A stretch of 64,000 bases of DNA from Nocardioides euryhalodurans (GCF_004564375.1 NZ_CP038267.1:2296501-2360500), one strand, 5' to 3'; shown: positions 33,056 to 42,318, numbered from the stretch's first letter. Notes: generated by a model from the letters alone, not told the origin. Numbers and translations: made by a program.

Positions 33056-34633
33056 GTGCTCGACCGCCCCCGCCACCTCCTCCTCGCCTGGTCCACCGCC
33101 TGCTTCGTGCTGTTCGCGGTCCTCGCGCTGGCGGTGACCCGCGACCGGACACCGCTGACCTCCTTCGACGACCTCGGACGCCGAGCCGAGGACTGGGCCG
33201 ACGAGCACGACCTGCTCATCACCCTGCTCGGCTGGGTCGAGGTCGCCACCGCCACCATCGCGATGACCGTCGCCACCGTCGTGCTCGCGGTGATCCTGCT
33301 CGTGCGCCGGCATCCACGCGCGGCGGCGTACGCCGTGGTCGTGATGTCGGTGACGGCGCTGGCCACCACGATCATCAAGGCCACCCTCGGCCGGACCCGG
33401 CCCGAGTGGCAGTCGTCGGTCGACCTGTTGACGACCAGGTCGTTCCCGTCCGCCCACGCCTCCTCGGTCGCGGCGTTCGTCGGGATCCTCATCGTGCTGG
33501 CGTGGGTCTTCGTCCGACGATCCTCCATGCGGCGTACGACGACCGCGGTGCTCGTCGTGGTCTGGCTGGTCGTCTGCCTCGACCGGGTGCTGCTCGGGCG
33601 GCACTTCCCCACCGACGTGCTGGCGGGGTCGCTGCTCGGAGCCGGCTTCGTGCTGCTCTTCCTGGTGGTGCTGGACCCCCGGCCCCGCGCGCACGCCCCG
33701 AAGGCCGAGCCGCTGCCCGAGGTGTTCGCGACCGAGAAGAAGCTCGCCGTGGTCCTCAACCCGATCAAGGTCGAGGACGTCGGCCAGTTCCGCTCGATCG
33801 TCACCCAGATGGCGCGCGAGTCAGGCTGGTCCGCCCCCACCTGGCACCTCACGACCGTCGAGGACCCCGGCACCGGCATGGCCGAGGCCGCCTCGGTGGC
33901 CGGCGCCGACCTGGTGCTCGTGTGCGGCGGCGACGGGACGGTGCGCGAGGTGTGCGCCGAGCTGGCCGGCACCGGCATCCCGGTCGGGATCATCCCGGCC
34001 GGCACCGGCAACCTGCTGGCGCGCAACCTCGACATCCCGCTCTACCTCCGCTCGGCCATCGACGTCGCGCTGAACGGCCAGGACCGGGCCATCGACCTGG
34101 TCGCGGTCAGCGGCGACGGCATCCCCGAGGACACCCACTTCATGGTGATGGCGGGCATGGGCTTCGACGCCGCGATCATGGAGGGGGTCAACGAGGGGAT
34201 CAAGGAGAAGGTCGGCTGGTTCGCCTACGTGCTCTCGGCGCTCAAGGCCCTGATGTTCCCGGCGGTCCGGATCGACATCTCGGTCGACGGCGCTGAGTTC
34301 GTACGGACCCGGGCGCGCACCGTCGTGGTCGGCAACGTCGGCTTCCTGCAGGCCGGGATGCCACTGCTCCCCGACGCCGCCATCGACGACGGCCAGCTCG
34401 ACGTCGTGGTGCTGCACCCCAAGCGCTTCCTGTCGTGGGTGCCGCTCGCGATCCGGGTGCTCGCCAAGCGCTCCCGCACCGACGAGACCATCAACCGGAT
34501 GACCGGTCAGACGATCGTGGTCCGCGCCCACGCCGACACCCCGCGCCAGCTCGACGGCGACGCGGTCGGCCCCGGCCGTGAGCTGCACATGGAGTGCCTG
34601 CACGGCCGGCTGCTCGTCCGCGTCCCCCGCTGA
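33056..34633 (+). CDS. PAP2 phosphatase - diacylglycerol kinase fusion
   Basis: A 525-residue two-domain membrane enzyme. The N-terminal half has about six membrane segments and the PAP2 triad motifs KATLGRTRP, PSAHASS and LGRHFPTD, for removing phosphate from lipids such as phosphatidate or prenyl phosphates. After residue about 220 comes a soluble DAGK/LCB5 lipid kinase domain with GGDGTVREV at about residue 290 and IPAGTGNLLARNL. Opposite activities in one chain suggest control of a lipid phosphate pool or phosphate transfer. GTG 33056 is used; GTG 33038 is an in-frame alternative. Confidence 0.9.
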   Translation: MLDRPRHLLLAWSTACFVLFAVLALAVTRDRTPLTSFDDLGRRAEDWADEHDLLITLLGWVEVATATIAMTVATVVLAVILLVRRHPRAAAYAVVVMSVTALATTIIKATLGRTRPEWQSSVDLLTTRSFPSAHASSVAAFVGILIVLAWVFVRRSSMRRTTTAVLVVVWLVVCLDRVLLGRHFPTDVLAGSLLGAGFVLLFLVVLDPRPRAHAPKAEPLPEVFATEKKLAVVLNPIKVEDVGQFRSIVTQMARESGWSAPTWHLTTVEDPGTGMAEAASVAGADLVLVCGGDGTVREVCAELAGTGIPVGIIPAGTGNLLARNLDIPLYLRSAIDVALNGQDRAIDLVAVSGDGIPEDTHFMVMAGMGFDAAIMEGVNEGIKEKVGWFAYVLSALKALMFPAVRIDISVDGAEFVRTRARTVVVGNVGFLQAGMPLLPDAAIDDGQLDVVVLHPKRFLSWVPLAIRVLAKRSRTDETINRMTGQTIVVRAHADTPRQLDGDAVGPGRELHMECLHGRLLVRVPR

Positions 34634-34661
34634 CCTCCTCGCCCGCCGCCGGGGCCGTCGA

Positions 34662-35516
34662 TCAGGGCAGCGCGCCGAACTTCACCGAGCCGCGCACGAC
34701 GAAGTGGCCGACGGGGTCGTAGTCGGGGACCGGCAGCTTGGAAACCCCGGACAGCTTGTTGACCCCCGGGGCGCTGGCGAAGAAGTAGTCCAGCTCGCGG
34801 CCGCTGTCGGTGGTCGGCGCCATGGCACGGCACACGGACGTCTTGCCGCACTTCTGGTCGCCCTCCCAGAACCGGCCGCTGCCCTTGACCTTGTAGAAGC
34901 GGTCGAGCGGAGCCGACTTCGGGCCGTCGTTGAAGTCACCGGTCATCACGACCCGGCGGCGGTTCTCGATCTTGGTGTCGAGGATGCCGCGGATCTTGTT
35001 GGCCACGGTGACCCGGTTCTGCTCGCCGCTGGGCGCCGTGTTCTTGCCGTTGTAGTCGAGCGGGAAGTGGGAGGTGCAGACCGTCGTCCGGGCCACGCCG
35101 GTTCCCTGGAGGTCAACGCAGAGCAGCTTGAAGACCCGCTTCTTCTTCCCCGTGCCGCGCGTGATCAGCGTGCGGGTGCTGGTGTCGCCGAACGTGTGGA
35201 CCGAGGCGATCGCGTTGCCCTTGCGGCACGACGCGTCGGTCGCGGCGCGCTGCTCGCGCCAGTGGACCCGGTAGCCCGCGGCGGTGAGCTCGGCCACCTG
35301 CGACTTGCACAGCTCCTGGAAGGTGATCGCGTCGACGCCGCCCCAGTCGGCCGCCGCCTGCATGGCGGGTCCGGGGCCGAGCGCGTCGGGGTTGTGCTGG
35401 ACGACCTGGATCTTGTTGTCGGAGGTGTCCGGCAACGCCTGGGCCGTCGCCGCACCAGCGACCGAGCCTGTGAGAGCCAGCGCCAGCGCGCACGTGAGCC
35501 TGCCGAGGTACGACAT
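34662..35516 (-). CDS. Secreted endonuclease/exonuclease/phosphatase family protein
   Basis: A 284-residue EEP-fold hydrolase with a Sec signal (SYLGRLTCALALALTGSVAG, cleavage near AQA). Catalytic landmarks are QHNPDAL, TFQELCKSQ (metal Glu), TSHFPLDYNG, MTGDFNDGP (Asp-Asn pair) and a final VGHFVV (His). Members cleave DNA, RNA or phospholipid headgroups; the extracellular location suggests nuclease or sphingomyelinase-like activity. Cysteines in the mature part could form disulfides. Converges with the PAP2-DAGK gene. Confidence 0.9.
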   Translation of the reverse strand: MSYLGRLTCALALALTGSVAGAATAQALPDTSDNKIQVVQHNPDALGPGPAMQAAADWGGVDAITFQELCKSQVAELTAAGYRVHWREQRAATDASCRKGNAIASVHTFGDTSTRTLITRGTGKKKRVFKLLCVDLQGTGVARTTVCTSHFPLDYNGKNTAPSGEQNRVTVANKIRGILDTKIENRRRVVMTGDFNDGPKSAPLDRFYKVKGSGRFWEGDQKCGKTSVCRAMAPTTDSGRELDYFFASAPGVNKLSGVSKLPVPDYDPVGHFVVRGSVKFGALP

Positions 35517-35579
35517 GCGTGGTCCTTCCCGAGAAGAGGCAACGTCGGGTCGGAGCCTAGGGCAAGCGCGTCGGGGCGG

Positions 35580-35975
35580 TCAGGGACGGGCGTGCGAGAT
35601 CGCCTCGTCCTCCTCGGGGGAGAGCTGCTGCTCGCAGGTCCAGCCGCTGATGTTCTTGGCGTAGGTCCGCGCCTCGCTGCGGCCGTGGATCGAGGTGACG
35701 ACGACCCCGTGGCCGCCGTCGTCGAGGAGCGCGAGGGACCAGGAGAGGTGCCCGCCCATGTCGCCGAAGGCGTCGTACCTCACCACCGCCAGGTGGCGCA
35801 GCGCGTCGCCCGCCTCGCGCTTGAGCGCGGCGACCTCCTGGCGCAGTCCGCGGACGTCCTCGGGCAGGGCGTCGGCACCCCCGCCCCGCGAGCGTTGCGT
35901 ACGACGCAGCGCGACGACGGCGAGCACCAGGGTGAGCAGGGCGACGACGAGCGCGGCCACGGACAGGATCCACAC
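35580..35975 (-). CDS. DUF4446 family protein
   Basis: A 131-residue protein starting at GTG 35975. One N-terminal membrane helix (ILSVAALVVALLTLVLAVVAL) is followed by a short coiled coil (RGLRQEVAALKREAGDALR). The conserved DUF4446 core is VRYDAFGDMGGHLSWSLALL, VVVTSIHGRSEARTY. Role unknown; in actinobacteria and Firmicutes these are often near parB, serS or pheA. Divergent from pheA with 69 bases between. Confidence 0.9.
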   Translation of the reverse strand: MWILSVAALVVALLTLVLAVVALRRTQRSRGGGADALPEDVRGLRQEVAALKREAGDALRHLAVVRYDAFGDMGGHLSWSLALLDDGGHGVVVTSIHGRSEARTYAKNISGWTCEQQLSPEEDEAISHARP

Positions 35976-36044
35976 GGGGCCGACCCTATGACCGCGGACC
36001 GGGCGGACGTCGGCGGCGCGAGGGGGGCATGGGAAAATGAGGCA

Positions 36045-36887
36045 GTGACAGCGCGACGCATCGCCTACCAGGGGGAGCCCGGCAGCAACTCCCACCTCGT
36101 GTGCCGGCGACACCACCCCGACCACGAGGCCGTCGCCTGCGCCTCCTTCGAGGACGTCTTCGCGGCCGTCGAGGCCGGTGAGGCCGAGCTCGCGATGATC
36201 CCGATCGACAACTCGATCGCCGGCAGGGTCGCCGACATCCACCACTTCCTGCCGACGTCGGGGCTCCACATCGTCGGCGAGCACTTCCTGCGCATCCAGT
36301 TCACGCTGATGGGGATCCCCGGCGCCTCGATCGACGCGATCCGCACCGTCCACAGCCACGTCCACGCGCTGGGCCAGTGCCGCAAGGTGATCCGCGAGCT
36401 CGGCCTCGCGCCGATCGTCTCCGGCGACACCGCCGGCGCCGCACGCGAGATCGCCGAGATCGCCGACCCGAGCCAGGCCGCGATCGCCCCGCCGCTGGCA
36501 GCGGAGATCTACGGGCTCGACATCCTCCGCGAGGACGTGGAGGACGAGGACCACAACACCACCCGGTTCGTCGTCCTGGCCCGCGACTACGTCGAGGCGC
36601 CCCACGGCGACGGCCCGGTCGTCACCTCCTTCGTCTTCAACGTGCGCAACATCCCGGCCGCCCTCTACAAGGCGCTGGGCGGCTTCGCGACCAACGGCGT
36701 CAACATGACCAAGCTCGAGAGCTACATGGTCGACGGCCAGTTCACCGCGACCCAGTTCCTCGCCGAGGTCGACGGCCACCCCGCCGACACCGGCGTGGCC
36801 CACGCCCTCGAGGAGCTGGCCTTCTTCACCACCGACGTCAAGGTGCTCGGCGTCTACCCCGCCGCACCCGAGAGGGTCCAGCACTGA
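36045..36887 (+). CDS. pheA: Prephenate dehydratase
   Basis: A 280-residue enzyme converting prephenate to phenylpyruvate for phenylalanine synthesis. The catalytic domain shows AYQGEPGSNSH, MIPIDNSIAGRVADIHHFLP and the active-site NTTRFVVL. The C-terminal ACT domain for phenylalanine feedback starts at about residue 195 and has KLESYMVDGQFTATQF, where many actinobacterial enzymes have an ESRP motif; this variant looks like alphaproteobacterial sequences as I know them. GTG 36045 has GAGG upstream. The cation exporter gene overlaps its stop. Confidence 0.96.
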   Translation: MTARRIAYQGEPGSNSHLVCRRHHPDHEAVACASFEDVFAAVEAGEAELAMIPIDNSIAGRVADIHHFLPTSGLHIVGEHFLRIQFTLMGIPGASIDAIRTVHSHVHALGQCRKVIRELGLAPIVSGDTAGAAREIAEIADPSQAAIAPPLAAEIYGLDILREDVEDEDHNTTRFVVLARDYVEAPHGDGPVVTSFVFNVRNIPAALYKALGGFATNGVNMTKLESYMVDGQFTATQFLAEVDGHPADTGVAHALEELAFFTTDVKVLGVYPAAPERVQH

Positions 36888-37477
36888 TGGATCTCGTGGT
36901 CGTCGCGCTGACCTTCGGCGCGATCTTCGTCGTCGAGCTGCCCGACAAGACCTTCATCGCCACCCTCGTGCTGGCGACGAAGTTCCGTCCCATCCTGGTC
37001 TGGATCGGGGTCGGGCTTGCCTTCACCGTGCAGACCCTGGTCGCGGTCGCGCTGGGCCACGCCGCCTCCTTCCTGCCCACCGACGTGGTGCGGCTGGTCG
37101 CCCTCGTGATGTTCCTCGTCGGCGCGGTGATCCTGTTCCGGCAGGGACGCAGCCACCACCTCGACTCCGGTGACGAGTACGCCGAGAAGGCCGGCGACGC
37201 GTCGGGCCTCAAGGCGATCGGTGCCAGCTTCGTGGTGCTCTTCGCCGCCGAGTGGGGCGACCTGTCCCAGCTGCTCACCCTGACCCTGGTCGCGCGCTAC
37301 GAGGACCCCGTCAGCGTCTTCGTCGGAGCCCTCGGCGCGCTGCTCGCCGTGAGCGGGCTGGCGGTGCTGATCGGCCGGGCGCTGCTGCGTGTCGTGCCGC
37401 TCCACACCCTCCACTACGTCGGCGCAGCGGTGTGCCTGGCGCTCGCCGGTTTCACGGCCTACGAGCTGCTGGCGTGA
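36887..37477 (+). CDS. GDT1/TMEM165 (UPF0016) cation exporter
   Basis: A 196-residue membrane protein with six predicted segments in two repeats. Each half carries the E-x-G/P-D-K/x-T/S motif: ELPDKT at 17-22 and EWGDLSQ near 120. These bind and export Mn2+ or Ca2+ (MneA/GDT1 family). The ATG at 36887 shares one base with the pheA stop codon, so the two are co-translated though functionally unrelated. Confidence 0.92.
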   Translation: MDLVVVALTFGAIFVVELPDKTFIATLVLATKFRPILVWIGVGLAFTVQTLVAVALGHAASFLPTDVVRLVALVMFLVGAVILFRQGRSHHLDSGDEYAEKAGDASGLKAIGASFVVLFAAEWGDLSQLLTLTLVARYEDPVSVFVGALGALLAVSGLAVLIGRALLRVVPLHTLHYVGAAVCLALAGFTAYELLA

Positions 37478-37554
37478 CGCCTGACACGCTGGACAGTTGT
37501 TCACCGGTGGGCAAGGATCCCGACCGGGAGGACTGACGTGAGAGAGGCGCCTGC

Positions 37555-37923
37555 ATGACCATCTTCGACGACCTCAGCGACCGCGAGATCGACACGATCA
37601 AGAACACCGGCACGCACGTCACGCTCCCCGCGGACTGGTCGCCCATCTGGGAGAAGACCCCCGCCGACAAGGCCTACATCATCGTCTCCGGCGAGGCCTC
37701 GGTGCGGCGCAGGGGCGAGGAGATCGCGCGCCTCGGGGAGGGTGACATCTTCGGGGAGTCCGCGATCGTCAACCACGCCCTCCGGTCCGCCTCCATCGTC
37801 ACGCTGACCAAGCTCGAGCTGATCCACTTCAGCCGCGAGCAGGTCAACCGGCTCCGCGAGGAGATCCCGGCCTTCGGCCGCGCCCTGGACCGGGTGGCGC
37901 AGGATCGCCTCGGCACCTCCTGA
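37555..37923 (+). CDS. Cyclic nucleotide-binding domain protein
   Basis: A 122-residue protein consisting of one CNB beta-roll: a helix (DLSDREIDTIKNTGTHVTL), AYIIVSGEASVRRRGEEIARLGEGD, and the phosphate-binding cassette IFGESAIVNHALRSASIV with the glutamate and an arginine that contact cAMP. No DNA-binding or enzymatic domain is attached. It lies 20 bases before the adenylate cyclase gene, so it is probably a dedicated cAMP receptor or regulator of that enzyme. Confidence 0.92.
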   Translation: MTIFDDLSDREIDTIKNTGTHVTLPADWSPIWEKTPADKAYIIVSGEASVRRRGEEIARLGEGDIFGESAIVNHALRSASIVTLTKLELIHFSREQVNRLREEIPAFGRALDRVAQDRLGTS

Positions 37924-37943
37924 CGAGCCACGAGGACGCTGCG

Positions 37944-39014
37944 GTGGGTGAGGACGTCCCGCTCGACGACATCGAGCGCTTCCTGCTGGGCGCGCGGCCG
38001 ACCCTCACGCGGGTCGAGGTCGCAGATCAGGCCGGCGTACCCCTCGAGCTGGCCGAGGAGCTGTGGGGGCAGCTGGGCTTCGCCCGGACCGCCGACGACG
38101 ACGTCGCGTTCACCACCCACGACGTCGAGGCGCTGCGGCGTACGGCGGAGCTGGTCTCGCTCGGCATCCTCGGCTCGGGCTCGCAGGCCGCCCTGGTCCG
38201 CACCTGGGGCCGCAGCTACGCCCGGCTCGCCGAGTGGCAGGCCGAGCTGCTCGCGGGCCTCGCGCTCGCCGACGACCACCCCGAGCAGGCCATCGTCGAC
38301 CTGGTGCGGGAGGTGACGCCGCGGGTCGAGGAGCTGCAGGACTACGTCTGGCGTCGCCACCTCGCGAGCGCCGCGCAGCGGCTGCTCCCGGCCGTCGAGG
38401 GCAGTGCCGAGGCGAGCCGGATGTCGGTGGCCTTCACCGACATCGTCGGCTACACCAGCCGCAGCAAGAACCTCACCGAGGCTGAGCTGGTCGACCTCGT
38501 CGAGACGTTCGAGGACGAGACCACGCGCGCCGTCGTCGCGGTCGGGGGCCGGGTGATCAAGACGATCGGCGACGAGGTCCTCTACGTCGCCGACGACCCC
38601 TCCGCCGCGGTCGAGGTCGCGCTCTCGCTGACCGCCCGCGGCGAGGACGACGACGACCCGTTCCCGCGGGTGCGCGCTGGGGTGGCCCACGGCGAGGTGA
38701 CCAGCCGGCTCGGTGACGTCTTCGGCCCGACCGTCAACATCGCCTCGCGACTCACGTCCCTGGCCCGGCCCGGCGCGGTGCTGGTCGACCGCGGCGCGTT
38801 CGAGGCGCTGACCGGCTCGGACGACGACCCCGGCACCGCACCCGACGGCACCCCGCTGGCGAAGCTGCTCGACCGGGCCGCCGACGAGCTGGCCGACCTC
38901 TCGCCGTACGCCGAGCACGGAGGGCTGAAGTTCCGCAGGCTCCGGCGTACGTCGGTCAAGGGCTACCGCGCCCTCGAGCCCTGGGTCGTGCGCCGCGCGA
39001 AGCGTCCGTCCTGA
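37944..39014 (+). CDS. Class III adenylate cyclase, Rv1264-like
   Basis: A 356-residue soluble cyclase. Residues about 5-150 resemble the regulatory domain of mycobacterial Rv1264 (GARPTLTRVEVADQAGVPLE, FTTHDVEALRRTAELVSLG), which confers pH sensing there. The catalytic domain starts near 165: VAFTDIVGYTSRSKNLTEAE (metal Asp), KTIGDEVLYVAD (adenine-specifying Lys and metal Asp) and GPTVNIASRLTSLA (Asn/Arg transition-state residues). All catalytic residues are present. GTG 37944. Converges directly on the DinB gene. Confidence 0.94.
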   Translation: MGEDVPLDDIERFLLGARPTLTRVEVADQAGVPLELAEELWGQLGFARTADDDVAFTTHDVEALRRTAELVSLGILGSGSQAALVRTWGRSYARLAEWQAELLAGLALADDHPEQAIVDLVREVTPRVEELQDYVWRRHLASAAQRLLPAVEGSAEASRMSVAFTDIVGYTSRSKNLTEAELVDLVETFEDETTRAVVAVGGRVIKTIGDEVLYVADDPSAAVEVALSLTARGEDDDDPFPRVRAGVAHGEVTSRLGDVFGPTVNIASRLTSLARPGAVLVDRGAFEALTGSDDDPGTAPDGTPLAKLLDRAADELADLSPYAEHGGLKFRRLRRTSVKGYRALEPWVVRRAKRPS

Positions 39015-39776
39015 TCAGTCGCGGGCCGAGCCGGCGCGCTCCTCGAGCACGGCCAGGTCGCGCTCGGCGTACTGGCGGTGCCAGAACTCCTCGTTGAGGA
39101 CCGTCCAGAGCACCTCGGCCACGGGGTAGCGGGCGGCCGGCGGCCAGCTCGGCCCCTCCACCGGCTCGGTGTCCCCCGCGAGCTGCTCGTCGGTCAGCTG
39201 CTCGAGGACCCGGCGCACGGTGGCCTGTCGGTCGCGGCGCAGCTCGAGCACCTCGTCGAGCGAGGGGCGGGCCTCGCGGTCCCAGGGGACCTCGGAGTGG
39301 GGCGTCATCTCGTCGAACGGGAGCGAGAGCGGGTGCCACGGGCGCGGGTCTCCCAGCATCGCGCGGCGCACCCAGACGTCCGTGGCGTAGACGAGGTGGC
39401 GCAGCGTCTCGACGAAGGACCACTCCCCGTCGACGGAGGCGTGGAGCTGCTCGGGCGGGAGCCGGCGGGCGTGGGCGAGGGTCTCCTCCCACACCCCCTC
39501 CAGGACGTCCCACGCACGACGGAAGCCCGCCGCGTCGTCGGGGCGCATCAGCGCCAGCTCCGGGTGGCGGCGCACCAGCTCGGCCTCGACCAGCGGCGCG
39601 ACGTCGACGCCGTTGACGACGAGGTGACGCACCTCGCCGCTGATCTGCACGTCGACCAGGTCGACGCCGCGCATCACCACTCCCGACAGGTCGACGGCGC
39701 GGAACCGGGCGCCGGTCAGGTCGACGTGCTCGAAGGTCGCACCGGTGAGGTCCCGGTGGGAGAAGGTCTCGGCCAT
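39015..39776 (-). CDS. DinB-family protein with N-terminal pentapeptide repeats
   Basis: A 253-residue protein. Residues about 5-45 are pentapeptide-like repeats (DLTGATFEHVDLTGARFRAV). The rest is a DinB four-helix bundle with metal histidines in GEWSFVETLRHLVYATD and NEEFWHRQYAERDL. DinB proteins include bacillithiol or mycothiol-dependent transferases, but the function here is not known. ATG 39776 lies 84 bases from the divergent arginine deiminase gene. Confidence 0.9.
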   Translation of the reverse strand: MAETFSHRDLTGATFEHVDLTGARFRAVDLSGVVMRGVDLVDVQISGEVRHLVVNGVDVAPLVEAELVRRHPELALMRPDDAAGFRRAWDVLEGVWEETLAHARRLPPEQLHASVDGEWSFVETLRHLVYATDVWVRRAMLGDPRPWHPLSLPFDEMTPHSEVPWDREARPSLDEVLELRRDRQATVRRVLEQLTDEQLAGDTEPVEGPSWPPAARYPVAEVLWTVLNEEFWHRQYAERDLAVLEERAGSARD

Positions 39777-39861
39777 GCGGTGAGGCTAGACGGGCCCGCC
39801 GACAGCCGCCCAGGCGTGCCGGACTTGCCACGCGTGGCCCGGGTGGCATAGGCAGACCCCC

Positions 39862-41094
39862 ATGGCGAACCACCCCACCCACGGCGCCGACAGCGAGGTC
39901 GGCCGGCTGCAGACAGTGATGCTCCACCGACCAGGTGACGAGCTCAAGCGGCTGACCCCGCGCAACAACGACAAGCTGCTCTTCGACGGCATCCCGTGGG
40001 TGGCCCGCGCGCAGGAGGAGCACGACGCCTTCGCCGACGCGCTGCGGGGCCGCGACGTCGAGGTCCTCTACCTCACCGAGCTGCTCACGGAGACGCTCGA
40101 GCAGGAGCCGGCCCGCAACCACGCGATCACCACCGCGCTGTCCGGGCTGCACCTCGGTGACACCATGCGGACCTACCTCGCCCATGCGCTGCGCGACGCG
40201 ACCCCGGCCGAGCTCACGGCGTACCTCACGGCGGGCATCCGCAACGACGAGGTCCGCGGCGGCCACGGCCTGGTCACCTCGCTGCTCCACGAGCACGACT
40301 TCCTCATCGACCCGCTGCCCAACCTGCTGTTCACCCGCGACTCCAGCGTCTGGGTGCGCGACCGGGTCGCCGTCACGTCGCTGGCGATGCCCGCACGACG
40401 TCGCGAGACCCAGCTGACCGAGCTCATCTACACCGAGCACCCGCGCTTCGTCGGCACCCGCAAGATCCACGGCTGGCACCACGAGCACGTGGAGGGCGGC
40501 GACGTGCTGCTGCTCGCCCCCGGCGTCATCGCCGTCGGCGTCGGCGAGCGCACCACCCCGGCCGGCGTCGAGCGGCTGGCCCGCCAGGTCTTCCACGCCC
40601 GGCTGGCCCACACCGTCCTCGCGGTCCCGATCGCGCAGGAGCGCGCCACGATGCACCTCGACACCGTCGCCACCATGGTCGACGTCGACAAGATCGTGAT
40701 GTACCCCAACGTCGCCGACTCGCTGCGCGCGTACGCCGTCACCGCGCCGGACCCCGACCAGGCCGAGGACACCCTCACCCTGCACGTGGCCGACGCCGAG
40801 CCGTTCCTCGTGGCGGCGGCCAAGGCGATGGAGATCGACACGCTCCACCAGATCGACACCGGTCTCGACCCGGTGACCGCCGAGCGCGAGCAGTGGGACG
40901 ACGGCAACAACACCCTCGCGATCGCCCCCCGGGTGGCGGTGGCCTACGAGCGCAACGACGGCACCAACGACCGGCTCGAGGAGGCCGGCATCGAGGTGGT
41001 CCGGATCGCCGGCTCCGAGCTGGGCTCCGGGCGTGGCGGACCCCGCTGCATGAGCTGTCCGGTGGCGCGGGAGCCGCTGCCGTCCGAGGCCTGA
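39862..41094 (+). CDS. arcA: Arginine deiminase
   Basis: A 410-residue enzyme converting arginine to citrulline and ammonia. Catalytic features: [15 protein letters not shown], the Glu/His region [15 protein letters not shown], and the nucleophile Cys396 in GGPRCMSCP. Ammonia release buffers acid, and with carbamate kinase can yield ATP. No arcB, arcC or arcD gene is adjacent, so the rest of the pathway must be elsewhere, or the enzyme serves nitrogen release or acid tolerance alone. ATG 39862. Confidence 0.96.
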   Translation: MANHPTHGADSEVGRLQTVMLHRPGDELKRLTPRNNDKLLFDGIPWVARAQEEHDAFADALRGRDVEVLYLTELLTETLEQEPARNHAITTALSGLHLGDTMRTYLAHALRDATPAELTAYLTAGIRNDEVRGGHGLVTSLLHEHDFLIDPLPNLLFTRDSSVWVRDRVAVTSLAMPARRRETQLTELIYTEHPRFVGTRKIHGWHHEHVEGGDVLLLAPGVIAVGVGERTTPAGVERLARQVFHARLAHTVLAVPIAQERATMHLDTVATMVDVDKIVMYPNVADSLRAYAVTAPDPDQAEDTLTLHVADAEPFLVAAAKAMEIDTLHQIDTGLDPVTAEREQWDDGNNTLAIAPRVAVAYERNDGTNDRLEEAGIEVVRIAGSELGSGRGGPRCMSCPVAREPLPSEA

Positions 41095-41103
41095 GGGGGT
41101 CTT

Positions 41104-41200
41104 CGTCGAGATGGGCGCCCGCAACCCTTGAGTTGGGCCTGCGCACCCAGCCCAGCCGCACTCCGGCCCATCTCGAGCGTGACGGGGGCCCATCTCGACG
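41104..41200. repeat. Intergenic palindromic element
   Basis: Perfect 13-base inverted arms CGTCGAGATGGGC (41104-41116) and GCCCATCTCGACG (41188-41200), with a third partial copy of the right arm at 41166-41177, so alternative hairpins are possible. It occupies the 285-base convergent gap between arcA and the SEC-C gene; nothing else is seen there. Confidence 0.7.
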
Positions 41201-41379
41201 TCGCCGGAGAACCGGCCCGGGAGCGCGTGCGGGCGCGAGGAATTGAAGACCCGGCCGCTGCCGACGGGGGAGACAACAACGACCGGGTTGCGAGCAAACC
41301 TACAACGGTGGGGACGGGCGCACAACACGGGCCCCGGGTGTGTTGCACCACGTCGTGAGCGGCCGTCCGCAGGGGGTCC

Positions 41380-42318
41380 TCAGCGGATCGTGACCTGCCG
41401 GTTGGCGAGGCCGTTGCGGGCCGAGCGCTGCGCCTGCGTGAGGTCCGAGTCGTCGGCCAGCGCCTCCGCCAGGGCGGCTGCGAACCGGTCGGCGGGCTCC
41501 TCCAACGCCTCGGCCCCGGTGCCGAGCGGGAGGTCCCAGACCGGGGCCAGCAGCCCGTGGGCGCGGAACATCCCCACGAAGCGCGAGTCGGGCACCAGCA
41601 CGTCCTGACCGGCCGCATGGAGCCGGGCCAGGGCGTCGAGCAGGTCGCCCTCGGGCTCCGGCATGACCCAGCGCAGGTGCTCCTTGGTGCCGACGTCGGT
41701 CCAGTACGCCGCGGCCACGGAGGTGAGCCGCTCGGTGGGGTTGACCGAGGCGTTGGCCTGCTCGAGCGCCCCCATCATGTCCGGGGCGTCGGGGACGTCG
41801 GCCACCCAGAACTCGAACCCCTCGTGGACGGTCACGTCCAGCGACTCGGCCGCGACCAGGTCCTGCAGCCGTGTGCCCTCACCCGGCGCCGCCGTGAGGC
41901 CGACGATGCCCGGCTCGTCCTGCGCCAGCGCCGCCTCGAGCACCGCGCCGAGGTCCCGGGCGGGGTCGCCGAAGTTGTGCTGCACCTGCAGGGCCAGCCA
42001 GACCGCGCCGCTCTCGCGCACCATGGCCGGCGCGGCCATCGGCAGCAGCGTGCACAGGGTGACGTCGCGGTCGGCGTGCGCGCCGCCGAGCGGCAGCGGG
42101 GCGGTCGCGGCCGGTACCAGCTCGCGCAGCGCCACCAGGTCGCACTCCGACGGCAGGCCCTCGAACGGTCGGCCGACGAAGACCGCGGGGGCGCCGCCGG
42201 GGGCGCCGTGGCAGGCCTTGTAGCGGCGGCCGGAGCCGCAGGGGCAGGGCTGGCGCGGGCCGACCTCGCCGGGTGCGGTGGGCTGGGGGCGGGACTGGGT
42301 GCGGGAGCGCTTCGCCAT
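41380..42318 (-). CDS. SEC-C motif protein (DUF5926-like)
   Basis: A 312-residue cytoplasmic protein. A basic N-terminus leads to a SEC-C zinc motif (PCPCGSGRRYKACHG, residues about 24-38), the same metal-binding module as in the SecA tail. The remaining 270 residues (FEGLPSECDLVALRELVPAA, LRWVMPEPEGDLLDALARLH) form an actinobacteria-typical DUF5926-type domain of unknown role. ATG 42318. The GDPD gene starts upstream on the same strand and ends ten bases before it. Confidence 0.85.
   Translation of the reverse strand: MAKRSRTQSRPQPTAPGEVGPRQPCPCGSGRRYKACHGAPGGAPAVFVGRPFEGLPSECDLVALRELVPAATAPLPLGGAHADRDVTLCTLLPMAAPAMVRESGAVWLALQVQHNFGDPARDLGAVLEAALAQDEPGIVGLTAAPGEGTRLQDLVAAESLDVTVHEGFEFWVADVPDAPDMMGALEQANASVNPTERLTSVAAAYWTDVGTKEHLRWVMPEPEGDLLDALARLHAAGQDVLVPDSRFVGMFRAHGLLAPVWDLPLGTGAEALEEPADRFAAALAEALADDSDLTQAQRSARNGLANRQVTIR

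Noticed and set aside
38956..41328. 790-codon minus-strand frame across the DinB and arcA region
   Set aside because: It lies antisense to arcA and out of frame with DinB, with Arg/Gly-rich composition only.
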